Positions 47,701 to 58,729 of a stretch of DNA of 64,000 bases are shown here, in pieces (within the stretch, counting starts at the first letter, position 1; each line of letters starts with the position of its first letter). This DNA comes from Salvator merianae. Its lineage: Eukaryota > Chordata > Lepidosauria > Squamata > Teiidae. Made by a program: the position numbers and the translations under genes. The notes under the pieces are model-generated. The model worked only from the letters and a program-made list of their open reading frames with translations. It ran no database searches and was not told where the DNA came from. Where the stretch lies: positions 49,846,212 to 49,910,211 of the forward strand of contig QVOM02000112.1 of assembly GCA_003586115.2 (NCBI GenBank). The letters are read 5' to 3'.

Positions 47701-48128
47701 AGGGTGCTTTCACATTTTCCGTCTTGGAAATGTTCAGAATCAAATATTCCAACCCTCACAGTGCAGCCACCTTTTGCACTGGAAGAGCTGGACTGTCTCG
47801 GAAACAGGTGTCCAGCATTCACAGTGCAAACGCTGGCCAGAAAAAAGTCTGACTGCTACCATGGTGACTGAGGATGCAGCGCGTGACTGCACAACTGCAG
47901 CTGCAGCTATACACTACAGTGCAGTGTTCGCACCTGGAAATAGTTGCGAATGCTGCATACCGGGAGCAGTCCAGCTGCTCTCAGTACAGCTATGGAGCAC
48001 AGTTTTGTGCTCCACATCTAGTAGCAATTGGGAGCAACTTTAACCCACTCCTGATTGCTAGGGCTTCTGTGCAGTGAGGATGCACTTCACTAATGAGCAT
48101 GCAGACACTCACTAGTGAAAAGTGCAAA
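47701..48128 (+). repeat. GC-rich unclassified repeat (family A)
   Basis: It shares blocks, in opposite orientation, with 53606-54030, including the pair equivalent to 'ctgtactgggagcagctg' and 'tgtggagcacaa'. The left end 'agggtgctttcacatttt' is like other element ends here (16549, 38431). Open frames of about 90 codons in it are not conserved between the two copies. Confidence 0.55.
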
Positions 48129-48599
48129 CATGCCTGCTGTTTTTTAAAAGGACACATGGAGTTTTTATAATTTTCTTATCTCTCTTCATCTTCTTGAATT
48201 TGTGCAAGGAATAGTCAACTGTTGCTCCTTAAGTTCAGAACAACTCATTCTGGATTACTATTGTCCGTTTTTCCATTTGGTCTCCTGAAGTTAAAGCTAT
48301 TAAAGCAGTATATTTCGAACCTACGAAAACTATGAACAAGAAAGAATTTAAATAGCCATTGCTCAAATGTGACCCACATTTACCAACCTTATGAAGCAAT
48401 AACAGTCATCTTTATCCTAGATCATTGGTCATGCTGAAGTAGGGAAAGGTTGGAATTCCATATTTTCTGTCTCTGCAAAGTAGTTAGTCTGTTACCATGC
48501 TCAGATGAAAATCACCAAGTCCTGATGATTTCCATGCCTTGGCCATGCTCCCCTTGATGTGGGAGGTTGATCAGTGTTAGCTACCCCTGATCTAATCCT

Positions 48600-49010
48600 T
48601 ACCTTAATATTCATCATTCATTATTTCTTAATATTTATATCCTGCCCTTCATCTGGAGGTCCCAGGGTGGGTTACAATACATCAACACCCAAGCTAAAAC
48701 ATACTTAAACACACAACCCTCCCTCCCTAACAGGACAACATTCAGGGGAAGCTAAAGATCAAAGGCCTGAGTGAAGAAGCATGTTTTATTCAGGAGCCGA
48801 AAACCATATAATGCCGGTGGCTGGTGTACCTCCACTGGGAGGCTGTCCAGAGGCTGGGAACCACCACAGAAAAGGCCTGTTCATGTGCCACCAACCCTCA
48901 CAATTCTGAGGGGTACAGAGCTTCCAGAAGGTCTTTCACCTTATGATCTTAATGATTGGTCATGGTCCCAACAAAAGTATCCCCTCAAGAGTTGCTGTTT
49001 GTTCTGATGT
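48600..49010 (+). repeat. Common reptile interspersed repeat
   Basis: 'tttatatcctgcccttcatc' then 'cagggtgggttacaat' is a widespread reptile repeat motif, seen again at 56805-56895. The following 'ggctgtccagaggctgggaa' and 'agaaaaggcctgt' fit the body usually attached to it. Confidence 0.5.
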
Positions 49011-49959
49011 AGAAGCTGCGATGAGCACAAAAACAAACTTCTCTTCAGGGATAAGTTGCAGCAGGTTCAGGGAACAGTATTCACTTGAACCATTAAAGGT
49101 AGAAGGTGGGGATTAAAAGCACTTGGCCTTCATCTAGAGTGTGAGTTCTCAAACGGTGTTTTTCCAGATATTCCTGAATAACTCCCAGTATTCTATTCCA
49201 AGCATTCTACGCCAGCCTGAAATGTGGGGAGATGTTGTTCAGAACATCTGGAGTAACACAGTTTAAGGATTACTGATCTTGATGAGTCCCTGCCTTCTTC
49301 TTTTAAACATTACTAACAAACTCACACAGAGGGAAATATAAAAGCATATTTAAGGTAAAACATAATTTGAGCCAGAATCCTGGTTCATAAATTTTTAGGG
49401 AATTTCTTTTGTAAAATTCCTATTAATTAGTTAATTAATACTTTACATAAACCTGTTCTGTATTTTCCAGACACCTAGTGTCTATCTATCTCTCTGTTTT
49501 TATACCACTTCTCATTTAAAAGCATTAATTGGTTAACAAGAAGAATAAAACCAATCAAGCACAAAATCATTGTTAAAACAGTTAATAGAAGATAAGCAGA
49601 CACAAACAGCTTAAAACATCACTAAAACAGCAGGTAAAAGGGTAAGAAACATTCATACTGGGAAGCTCTGGATGAAAATAAATGTCTTCAATAGATGCAT
49701 AAAAGATCTCAGTGGGGAAAGCCTCGTGGTAAACTTTAACATAAACAGGCCTAATGCAGGCAGCTGCTAGGTAGCATACCATAATTTGTGGGACTTGCAC
49801 CAGGACAATTTATGGTAGCTACACCAAGATAAACTAGGGATCTTACAGGTCTTTAAAGAGAAAATTATTCTGCTAATTAGCCTGGTCCAAAGTTTTTGTG
49901 TTTGCCCCTTTTCTTATTTCTTCAGTTTTTGCAAATAAGTAACACTTATTTGTTTTAGA

Positions 49960-50310
49960 ATTTAATTTCATACAAAGTCAACCTGAGTAAACACAAAATG
50001 CAGCTTTCAAATGATTGTTTAATTTATTGTAGGAAAAAGGTTATCCACTACTTATGTCATCCTAGTGAAAAAGTAATTGTTCCCCTAAATCTAATACCTG
50101 ATTGGGCCACCTTTAGCAACAATAACTGCAATAAAGTGCTTCCAATAACTGGATATGAGTCTTTCACATTGCTGTACAGGAATTTTGGTCCACTCTTCTT
50201 TGCAGAATTCCTTTAATTCAGCCACATTGGAACGATTCAAGCATGAACTGTCCGTTTAGGTTCAGCTACAGCATCTTCATTGGGTTCAAGTCAGGACTTT
50301 GACAAACAAC
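49960..50310 (-). mobile_element. Tc1/mariner remnant
   Basis: On the minus strand the end of a Tc1-type transposase can be followed: QSPDLNPMK (the DPNPxE-like catalytic block), then TVHA, then an FCKEEWxKI-like segment broken by frameshifts, then an AAKGG-like end. The terminal 'ggggaacaattactttttca' is typical of these elements. Heavily decayed. Confidence 0.6.
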
Positions 50311-51223
50311 CTCAGTGTGGTGTCCTAGATATTTTAGAAATCAGCTGCCATTAAGCCTGGCCAGAATGGCTCATTTAGTCAAGGCTAATGGCAGTTGTGC
50401 AAAAACACCTTGGATGCATCTATCTGGTTGGTGAAGGCTGGCCTGAAGAGATGGTAAAGAAAAGTTTTGCCTGTCATGCTGCCATTACATTCGATAAGGG
50501 AACTTTTTCATAGTATATGCAGGAAAACAGTGGTGGTGAGTTTTAAAATGAAATGACTGAACATCCCATCTGAATTTTTAAATTAACTGCAGCAGCAGCA
50601 GCAACAACCACCACCACCTAATCCAATCTACTAGCTATCCTGAAAAAAGAGCTTCACCTTCATAGAAAAAGAACAGATTTATTGTATCCTGCAGCAATTG
50701 AGCTTTTGTTTGCTGTGTTTAGATTCCTGCCTCTGAAATTGATCACCTCTGTTTCCACCTCCAAATAACATCTTGGATCATTTTCTTTTCATCTTAACAA
50801 ATGAGAAAGATAAAAGTTCCCATGATTGGTTTGGCAGGGGGCCCCAGCATTGCTAAGAACACCTTCCTCCTTTATCTTGAAATCCAAGGCATTTTAAAAA
50901 TTCTTGCTCTTGGCTGTTAATTAGGCCCAGGCTATGGTCTAATGCACTTTCTCAGCCTCTGCATTAGAAGTGTGGGAAAGCTCTGGAGAGAGAGTTGCCA
51001 CCAGACCAGGTTCTATCTGTACAAATGGGACATACAAAATGCTGCTCCTTTTCTAGAAAGTCAGATAAGGCATCTTTCAAACTGGTCCTTTTTACCAATA
51101 CCTCGATAGATACTCAATATTCTTGGTTCTAATTGAGATGTTAATGGGAGATTTTTGGAGAGATATACCTTCCTTTTCTATCTGCTTTTGCAAATCTTGA
51201 GGTAGTCCTGTGTCTCCCTTTTT

Positions 51224-51371
51224 GGTCTTTCTGCACTGGGCCTTATTCTGGATTATATCCCAGAATAGGGACCTGCCCGCCACATGATAGTGTAGACTAT
51301 GGCAGACCTGCCGCAGACGGCAGGCACCTCTTCCAAGATATAATGCAGAATGAGGTGCATGCACAAAGGGT
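51224..51371. mobile_element. Miniature inverted-repeat element (family M1)
   Basis: The left arm 'ggtctttctgcactgggcc' and 'ttattctggattatatccca' matches 25497. The right arm has decayed ('gcatgcacaaagggtg'). Confidence 0.6.
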
Positions 51372-52038
51372 GTTTGTTTCTCACTAGCCCTATTTTGGCT
51401 ATTATAAATTAGGACCTGAATCCTCTGCAAGGACATATTGGTAAAGAACCATGACCAACAACAGGTTGGTAACAGTCTTATTAGGTTGTTATTTCTTGCC
51501 GTATCACTTAAATTAACTTTTGCCTTCTCAGTGCACTGAAGACAGTGTAAATGTGATGGGTATCTCTGCTGATACATATAGTAATGTACTCCTATAACAC
51601 TAGGAAAAGAGGAACTCACTCTATTTAGGTTTCAAGATGGTTTGGGGGGAATTAATCAGCTCAGAAATGAACAGAGCTATGATCCTTTGATGTTTAACAA
51701 ACTCCTGGAGACAGTGGGGACACTAAGTCCTTCTTGGCCTTTAATGATACTCCACAGCATATTTAACATGCTTCTTTCCTACGCTCCTGATATTGTCAAT
51801 CAATCTCTGTCTTGACACTACAATAAAATGCTATTGACCAGAACTTCATATCATCTTCCATCTAAGCACCTAACCTTCTTCAATGTTCTGGCTCAGCAGG
51901 CCTCCAGATCATAGACTGGAAACAAAAATATCTGTATCTTAGCATGATGTTGTTCTTACCTGGGGGTGGAGTGAAGAAACTTACTTTCCTAAGGAAGCAA
52001 AATACAGGCATATTGCAGTACTTCTTTGATGACCATGA

Positions 52039-52173
52039 CTGTATCCAGACATCACTTACTTATTCCATTATATTTGGATATTCTAGTATAAAGCATGGAT
52101 ATTCCAGAACATCCATGCTTTATTCTGGAATATCCAAATATAGCAGAATAAGTAAGTGATGTCTGGATGCAGC
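52039..52173. mobile_element. Near-perfect palindromic miniature element
   Basis: The left half 'tatccagacatcacttac' continues as a long arm that is the reverse complement of the right half at about 52 of 56 positions, around a loop of about 10 bp. The whole element can fold into one hairpin. No coding capacity. The ends resemble those at 6813 and 40897. Confidence 0.7.
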
Positions 52174-53605
52174 ACATAATATCAGAATTACAGTACATTG
52201 TTGGTAGCTTGTTGACTCAATTCCTTATTCCAGTGTGCTCAACTCTTATTCCTTTATTCAGGAGGGCGTAAAAAAAAGCATTACGAAAAGCATTATAAAT
52301 CATCCATAATTCTGTATTGCACTAGCTATTCTTATGAAAACCCTCTTTTCTATATTTGCCTTTAGAGATCATAAAGTAGCTGCATATGTTCAGACAAGAA
52401 GGCTCAAAAATAAGATCAACATATATAAAAATCACTTGAATTCCAGCCTTTTGACCAAATTATTTTCCAAAAAAGAATTTATCAAGCTTTATCATATATG
52501 CTTTTGTAAGTCAAGAAAAATACATGAACACTCAAGTCCCAATAGCCTCTCACACAGTTTTTATGTACCTATAGATCACATCTGGAAAGCACATTCCATA
52601 CTAACCACTGGAGCTTCACAGAACGCTTTCTCTGGCAGTGATGAAGGCAAGGTACAGCGTAGATGAAAGTGTAGATGAACTGCATTATGGACTGAAATGT
52701 GGTCTGGTAGAATCAAATCAAAAGCTACTAACTGGGGCCTCATCCTCCCACAGCCCATCTCACCATGGGTCCCAACTCTTGGGCTGCCACTGATAGCAAG
52801 TAGCACTTGACATCATGATGCAATTTTCAAATCAATTTCTTATTGAAATGGAAGGTATGTCTACCCAGGAACTCCCCGCCCTATCTGCTGGTGGCCCAGT
52901 CCATCTCCACCAGTCCAAACATAGTATTCTTAGAAAACTGTCCTCCATTTGTTCTTTCAGTTTGTACTTCTGAGCTTTAAGATTAAGGAAATGAGGGTAT
53001 AAACATCTAGCCCAATCACAATTTGTTCCTTGCTTGATCAGATCTTCTCTCAGTTCCTGAACCACTGCTGACTGCCTTTACCAACTGTTTAAAGGAAAAG
53101 AAGCATTGGGCTCAAGATTTGCCTATAATTAGGCTGTTTCCACAGGGCCAAAGGCACGCCTAGTAAGGGTCCAAGGGGCATGATGTTCACACAGCAGCAG
53201 TGCTCCTAGGCATGTAGCATATGAGCTTCAGCAGGTGCCCTTGGAGGCTTCCTTCCCACAGAGCAGGAAAAACAATTCTGTGGGCACTTGCCACCCCATG
53301 AAGATGGACAGTGACAGCAACAATGCAAGCAACCTACCTGGTGCTCTGTACAACCATATTTTGTGACACACAGAAAATGGCTGACTTCTGTGATCGTTTC
53401 CTGCATGTCCCTAAACAGAGCCCTGCAACAATATCTAAGCCATGAAACTTTTATTCCTCAGCTTTGACATCGGCAAGTACAAGAGGCAGGGGGAATGTGG
53501 ATGCTGCCCTTTCCACCTCCAGGGCCACAGCAAGCTTTCTTTCCCATTAGCTGCCATTACTTCCTGGTATGGGGGTGCAGCCTGAGTTTCTTAAGTGTTT
53601 ATCCA

Positions 53606-54030
53606 GTAGAGGCCCATTTGCACTTTACACTAGTGAAAAGTTCTTCCACATTTTGCAGAGGCCCTGGTGACTGGGAGCAGACTATGACTGCTCCTGATCA
53701 TACTCACTGTGGAGCACAAGATCATGCTCCACAGCTGTACTGGGAGCAGCTGAACTCCTCCAGACATGCTGAGTTTGCACCCTCTTCCAGGTGCCAACGC
53801 AAAGCAGCAGGGTATGGCTGAGGCTGCACCACTGCATGACATTCCCAGTCACCATGGCAGTAGTGGGAAGTTTCCTGGTTGCTGTCATGGTGCAGGACAC
53901 CAGCATTTGCACCAGCTGGTATCCTGCTGCCAGTCTGTTCTAAGGCCTCCCTGTGCAGATGGTTGCTGTGCTGCAAGGTCTGTCCCACCTTAATTATGCC
54001 GTTCTAAGGTAGAAAGTGCAAAAAGGCCCT
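53606..54030 (-). repeat. GC-rich unclassified repeat (family A)
   Basis: This is the second copy of the repeat at 47701-48128, in opposite orientation. The right end 'agaaagtgcaaaaaggccc' is the reverse complement of the left-end type. Overlapping open frames on both strands lie here and are not called. Confidence 0.55.
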
Positions 54031-54919
54031 AACTTCACATTAACTAACTCACACTTGGGAAGTCAATTACTGATACATGTGCTGAAAAACCTCTTTTGCA
54101 CGAGCTCCTTCACCAAATGGAAGTTTAGACAATAGGGGAATTCACATGAAAAAGACTATTCAGTAGTACATTGTTGCAAGTGTGAACTTCAGCAATGGGT
54201 GACTTCCATCAGCTGCATCTAATAGGTGCTGTTTGCACAAAATTGCACTTGGTGAAATGTTACTGTCAGATTGCACTATAAACATGGATACACATTGAAT
54301 AACTCTGCCCCATTCTACCTGGATAACATTTAATCTATTAATGCCCAAGAATATAACCCTACTTTGAGTTCCAAGACAATCACTGAATCAATGACATCAA
54401 CTTTTAAAATTATGTACTGAATATTCATCTAAAATGAACTATAGCATTAAATGAAGATTAGAAAAACAATCTTTTCAACACATATATCTGGAAACAGAAC
54501 AAGTACTCAAAATTAACAAGGAATAGTATAATCTAAGCAACTTCTGAAATAACCCTCTAAGGCAATAGTATTATGATGAGAGTATTGACTGTCCAAATAA
54601 TATATCGTCTTGCTAAACATATAAAAATGCAAGTGAATGCCAAAAATCTTGAAGTTCAGACCCCACTTCAATAGTTTGTAACTGATATTTTATTTATATG
54701 TCTGAAGCTGTCTCTTTTACAACAATCTAAAAATTAAAATACAAATACTTTACAAGATCTGTGGTGAAGCACAGGTTAAAAGAATAGTAATTTAAACAGA
54801 CAACCTCAAGCTATGAATAAATACTTTTTAATTTCTTCATGGGTCTCCTGAAGCTCTCTGGTTTGTTTGCTTTGACGGGGAAAGCGAAAAGAACTTGAGA
54901 TTCAGTGTAACTCCATGCT

Positions 54920-54990
54920 GGAACTTTTGCTTTGTGTACACAAGGTCCCAGGTTGAATCCCTGACATTTTGACAGAAGAAGACAATAGCA
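54920..54990 (+). mobile_element. tRNA-derived SINE fragment
   Basis: 'aaggtcccaggttgaatccc' is the B-box region of the same SINE type as 15183-15345. It is short and its body is mostly missing. Confidence 0.5.
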
Positions 54991-55206
54991 AACTACTATT
55001 CTATTGTTGGCAGGGAAGCTGGAGACAAGCTTCATTTGAGGGAATCTTTAACTTATGCACATGAAAACAAGCTATTATCCATTCTTTTTCCAGTGTCTTT
55101 TTGAATAACTAGCAGGAAAACCTGCGCTCTAGAATCTTATAATCCCAGAAATGAGCATAGTGTTTATCTTTTACTTTAGGCAATCACCAGTTGAAATGAG
55201 GGGTAG

Positions 55207-55279
55207 GGAAGGAAGGAAGAAAGGAAGGAAGGAAGGAAGGAAGGAAGGAAGGAAGGAAGGAAGGAAGGAAGGAAGGAAG
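55207..55279. repeat. (GGAA)n microsatellite
   Basis: About 18 GGAA units with a few interruptions at the ends. Confidence 0.9.
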
Positions 55280-55343
55280 ACTTCAAGTTAAGAACTGCTC
55301 CCCTCTGCACCTGAAGACCTACTGCCTGTGGACTCTGCACTGT

Positions 55344-56040
55344 GGACTTTCTGCACTGGGCCTTATTCCAGATTATGTGCCTCTTTATAAATCTATAATG
55401 AAACCAAATTTGGAACATTGTGTACCAGTTCTAGTAACTGCTGGGAAAGGGCAACCAAAATAATCAAGGGGCTGGAACACCTCCCTTACAAAATAAGGCA
55501 GAAATGTCTAGGGCTCTTCAGGCTTGAAAGACAGTGTTTAAGAGTTGACCTGACTGAAGTATATAAAGTAATGTGTGGTATGGAAAAGGTGAATAGAAAA
55601 CAATTATTTTCTTCTGTCACACAACACTAGAACCACAGGTTATTTTGTGAACTTGATGGACGGGAGAGTTAGGACCAACAAAGGAAGGTATTTTTTCACC
55701 CAGAGTATATTGGTCTGTGGAATTTGCAACCAGAAGAGGTAGTGTTAGCAACCAGCCTGGATGACTTTAAGAAAGGTTTAGACAATTCACAGAGGACAAC
55801 TGTATCAGTAGCACTAGAGTTGATGCTTAGGTACTGTCTCCAGGTTGGAGAGACAGGCAGCATGCCTCAATCTAAATGCCATTTGCAGGGAATTGAGAGC
55901 AGAAGAAAGTATTGCCTTGGTCTTCTGCTTGAGAATGCCCAGAAGCAATTGGTAGGTTACTGTGTGAGGCAGGATGCTGGATTAGATAGGAATAAGAGCA
56001 TGCTATCCACATGTTACTGCAGACTATGGCAGATCCCAGG
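55344..56040. mobile_element. M1 inverted-repeat element split by a LINE insertion
   Basis: 'ggactttctgcactgggcc' and 'ttattccagattatg' at 55344-55378 match the left arm of M1. The M1 interior resumes at about 55988 with 'catgctatccacatgttact' and 'gcagactatggcag'. A LINE fragment lies between. Confidence 0.5.
55379..55987 (+). mobile_element. L2/CR1-type LINE 3' region
   Basis: It contains 'aatcaaggggctggaacacc', then 'acacaacactagaaccac', then 'atgggcgggagagt'-like and 'tggatgactttaagaaaggt', ending near 'aggatgctggattagata'. This ordered series is the standard 3' region of the reptile LINE whose reversed tails recur in the window. It is 5'-truncated and sits inside an M1 element. Confidence 0.7.
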
Positions 56041-56511
56041 CAAAAAGACAGAACAAGCAAAATTAAAAGAAAGTGGGTGACATGCAGAGCCAGTGCAGTT
56101 TCTCTCTCTCTTTCTAATCAGTCATTTTCATATAACATTGGTCATGAGTGCAAGGGGAGTGGTGGGCCTTTAAGTATCCAGACCACTGATTTACTGAAAA
56201 ATAGAAGGGAATAGGTGCTTACCACTAGAAATTGTGCCTGCATTGTGGTTCCAAATACTAGTGTGAAATGAATGTTTTTATAGTAGGGGAGGATTTTTTT
56301 AAAAAAAGGAATAAAAGACCATTTATACTGTGTCTAAAGAGAGTGTTGCATTATTACTTCTAAACCCCAACAAATATCCAAGTTTCTACATCCAATCTAT
56401 TCATCTATTCTTCGCAAATTCCAACCGTCTGAATAATATGAATTTTTAAGGACCATCACTTTCCACTCGTTAGGAAACTTTTCTTTCTGGTACTTTCTGC
56501 CCACTACCTTC

Positions 56512-56695
56512 CATAAGAACATAAGAAGAGCCCTGCTGGATCAGGCCACAGCCCATCTAGTCCAGCATCCTGTTTCACACAGTGGTCCGACAATCGCTTC
56601 TGGGCGTTCTCAAGCAGAATAAAGAGGCAAAACCTTCACCTGCTCTCAACTCCCTACAAACGGCCTTTAGAGGTATCCTGTGTAGATAGATATAA
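56512..56695 (-). mobile_element. LINE 3'-tail fragment
   Basis: It begins 'cataagaacataagaagagc' and continues 'cctgctggatcaggcc' and 'ccatctagtccagcatcctg', the clearest reversed copy of the L2/CR1-type tail here. Confidence 0.7.
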
Positions 56696-56804
56696 AAAGT
56701 ATAAAACAAAAAGAAATGATGTTAAAAATATTAGAAAGATGGTACAGGATCGCATGCCAAATAATTTATATTAGTAAAACCAAGAATCCACTGTGCTGGC
56801 ATGG

Positions 56805-56920
56805 ATTCATTCATTCATTTATATTTTTATCCTGCCCTATACCTAAAGGACTCAAGGTGGGTTACAACTATAAAAACAGATTAAAACAACCCTCTAAAAA
56901 CAATAACAGTGTCTAAACGT
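56805..56920 (+). repeat. Common reptile interspersed repeat
   Basis: 'tttttatcctgccctatacc' then 'caaggtgggttacaac', matching 48600-48690. Only the head is present. Confidence 0.5.
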
Positions 56921-56989
56921 GGGGAGGGGAAGCTGGAAGTGGTGAGAAAGTACCTATTTACATATGTGGTAAAGTTGTGCAGAAGACCA

Positions 56990-57505
56990 GTTGTTTTGGA
57001 AAAAAAGTAGGTGAAGAAATTACAAAAATAGCTAAAGCAAATATAGAATACACACAAGAACTTTTGTATCTTGCAATTGTTTAGGGAAAATAATTTGAAT
57101 CTTCAACTGAAAGGGGGGTTAAAAAAAGGTGTTAATAGTAACAATTGTATTGGGCTGGAAAGACAAACAAAAATGACTCTAGATAATTGGTATATATATC
57201 TATGGGAATAGTTTGTATTATTAGAGAAAAGAAACAAATAAAAAGAGTGAAGTTGTACCAAAGAGCTCAGTGAAACAAGTCTGGGTTAAAAAACTGCAAT
57301 ATTTAAAGAAATATGATGCCAACCATCGAGTACCATCAATGATAGTGGATTTTGTAAAGACTAATTGAAAAATGAAACGAAGAATATAATTTTTACTTAA
57401 ATCCACAGTGCCAGCAGGTGGAGGATGGGACTGGAATGGGAAGGAGGGGAGGATGTGAGGAAGATATATTATGTAAATATATAAATTATTAATAAAAAAG
57501 ATTTG
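56990..57505 (+). mobile_element. Probable L1 3' end
   Basis: A G-rich stretch ('gaagggaggggaggatgtg'-like) is followed by 'ttatgtaaatatataaatta' and AATAAAAAA, the usual layout of a squamate L1 3' UTR. Upstream sequence has ORF2-like composition but no motif I can name with confidence. Confidence 0.45.
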
Positions 57506-58528
57506 ATTCAGTTGCTTAATCAGTGGAATAGCAGCCTCCCCATATCAATTTCTCTGTGCTTTGAGTCTAGAACTGCAACCCAAATCAGACTTCATCTAAA
57601 AAATGGAGTAATATTATTAATAATTGGAAACAGGACCTTATATGGAATATTGCACATCTTTGGTATGATTATGAACCATGGATACAACCATTCTTATTTT
57701 AAAAGAGGGCCTAGTTCATAGCATCAAAGCAAACAAATTTCATACATGATGTCTTCTGTACAGGATGCCAGGAAATATAATTATTTATTGCTAATAAAAC
57801 CCCTACTTGGATGTTTAACTCCTGTGATTATCAGTTTGGGAGTGGGGATGTTCAGAATAATCCTACCTGGCAGCAGCTTACAGCTTGATGGTGAGACAAC
57901 CTCCATGAAGTTGGACTCTCTTCTTTGTTTCTGCAAACTGCACTTTAGTGCACTGTGAATCAAAACACTGTTTGGGAATTTCAAAGAGAGTCTTCCAGTC
58001 AGAGTCTCACTCTCCCTCCCTTCCCAGAAAGAACATGACAACCTTCTACAGTAATTGAGTTTTGGACATAGCAATGTGTTCTAAAAGAGTCATGTTTCTT
58101 GTTCAAAGACCGCTCTCCTTAACACAACATGCTCTTGTCATGGGAACTGTTCTACACCTGTGCATGTAGCAGCATTCCTACATATAAGCAGGTTTTTAAA
58201 GAACCATTGGTTTAGTTCAATGGATTGGGGCTGATCACAAGGGAGAGGAAGACATTTCATTGATTTCAATATAAAGTTTCTTCATTAAAGTATAAAAGGC
58301 ACACATTATTACACAGCAAGAGGCAACAGTATTCAAACTGGGTGAATTTGTAAAACAGTAAAGCAACTCAAGGAGTGAGATTCCCAAAATAACTAAGCAG
58401 TCATTTGTAGCAAGAGAGAAAGTTTTACAGAGTAAAAGTTCCCATGGTCTGTCAGGCTTAAAGCAAGGCAGAAACTATAGTGAGAAATAAAAGCAAAGTA
58501 GGGGGAGCAAATGAACTTAATGCAAAGG

Positions 58529-58601
58529 GAGAAGAGAAGAGAAGAGAAGAGAAGAGAAGAGAAGAGAAGAGAAGAGAAGAGAAGAGAAGAGAAGAGAAGA
58601 A
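58529..58601. repeat. (AGAAG)n pentanucleotide repeat
   Basis: About 14 uninterrupted AGAAG units. The open frames across it are a product of its period. Confidence 0.9.
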
Positions 58602-58704
58602 GCACTAATGAAAATGAGGCAAGAAGAAGAGGCAGTAAGAATTGTACCTTTCCCAGGATCTTCTCCTGAGCAGGGGGAGATCTTCACAGACGCAAACATT
58701 TATA

Positions 58705-58724
58705 AACACACACACACACACACA
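58705..58724. repeat. (CA)n microsatellite
   Basis: Ten CA units. Confidence 0.85.
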
Positions 58725-58729
58725 AAACT

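Noticed and set aside
51092..51619. 175-codon minus-strand open frame
   Set aside because: Its middle is an M1 element in translation and the flanks have no recognisable motif. The length is unusual but not supported.
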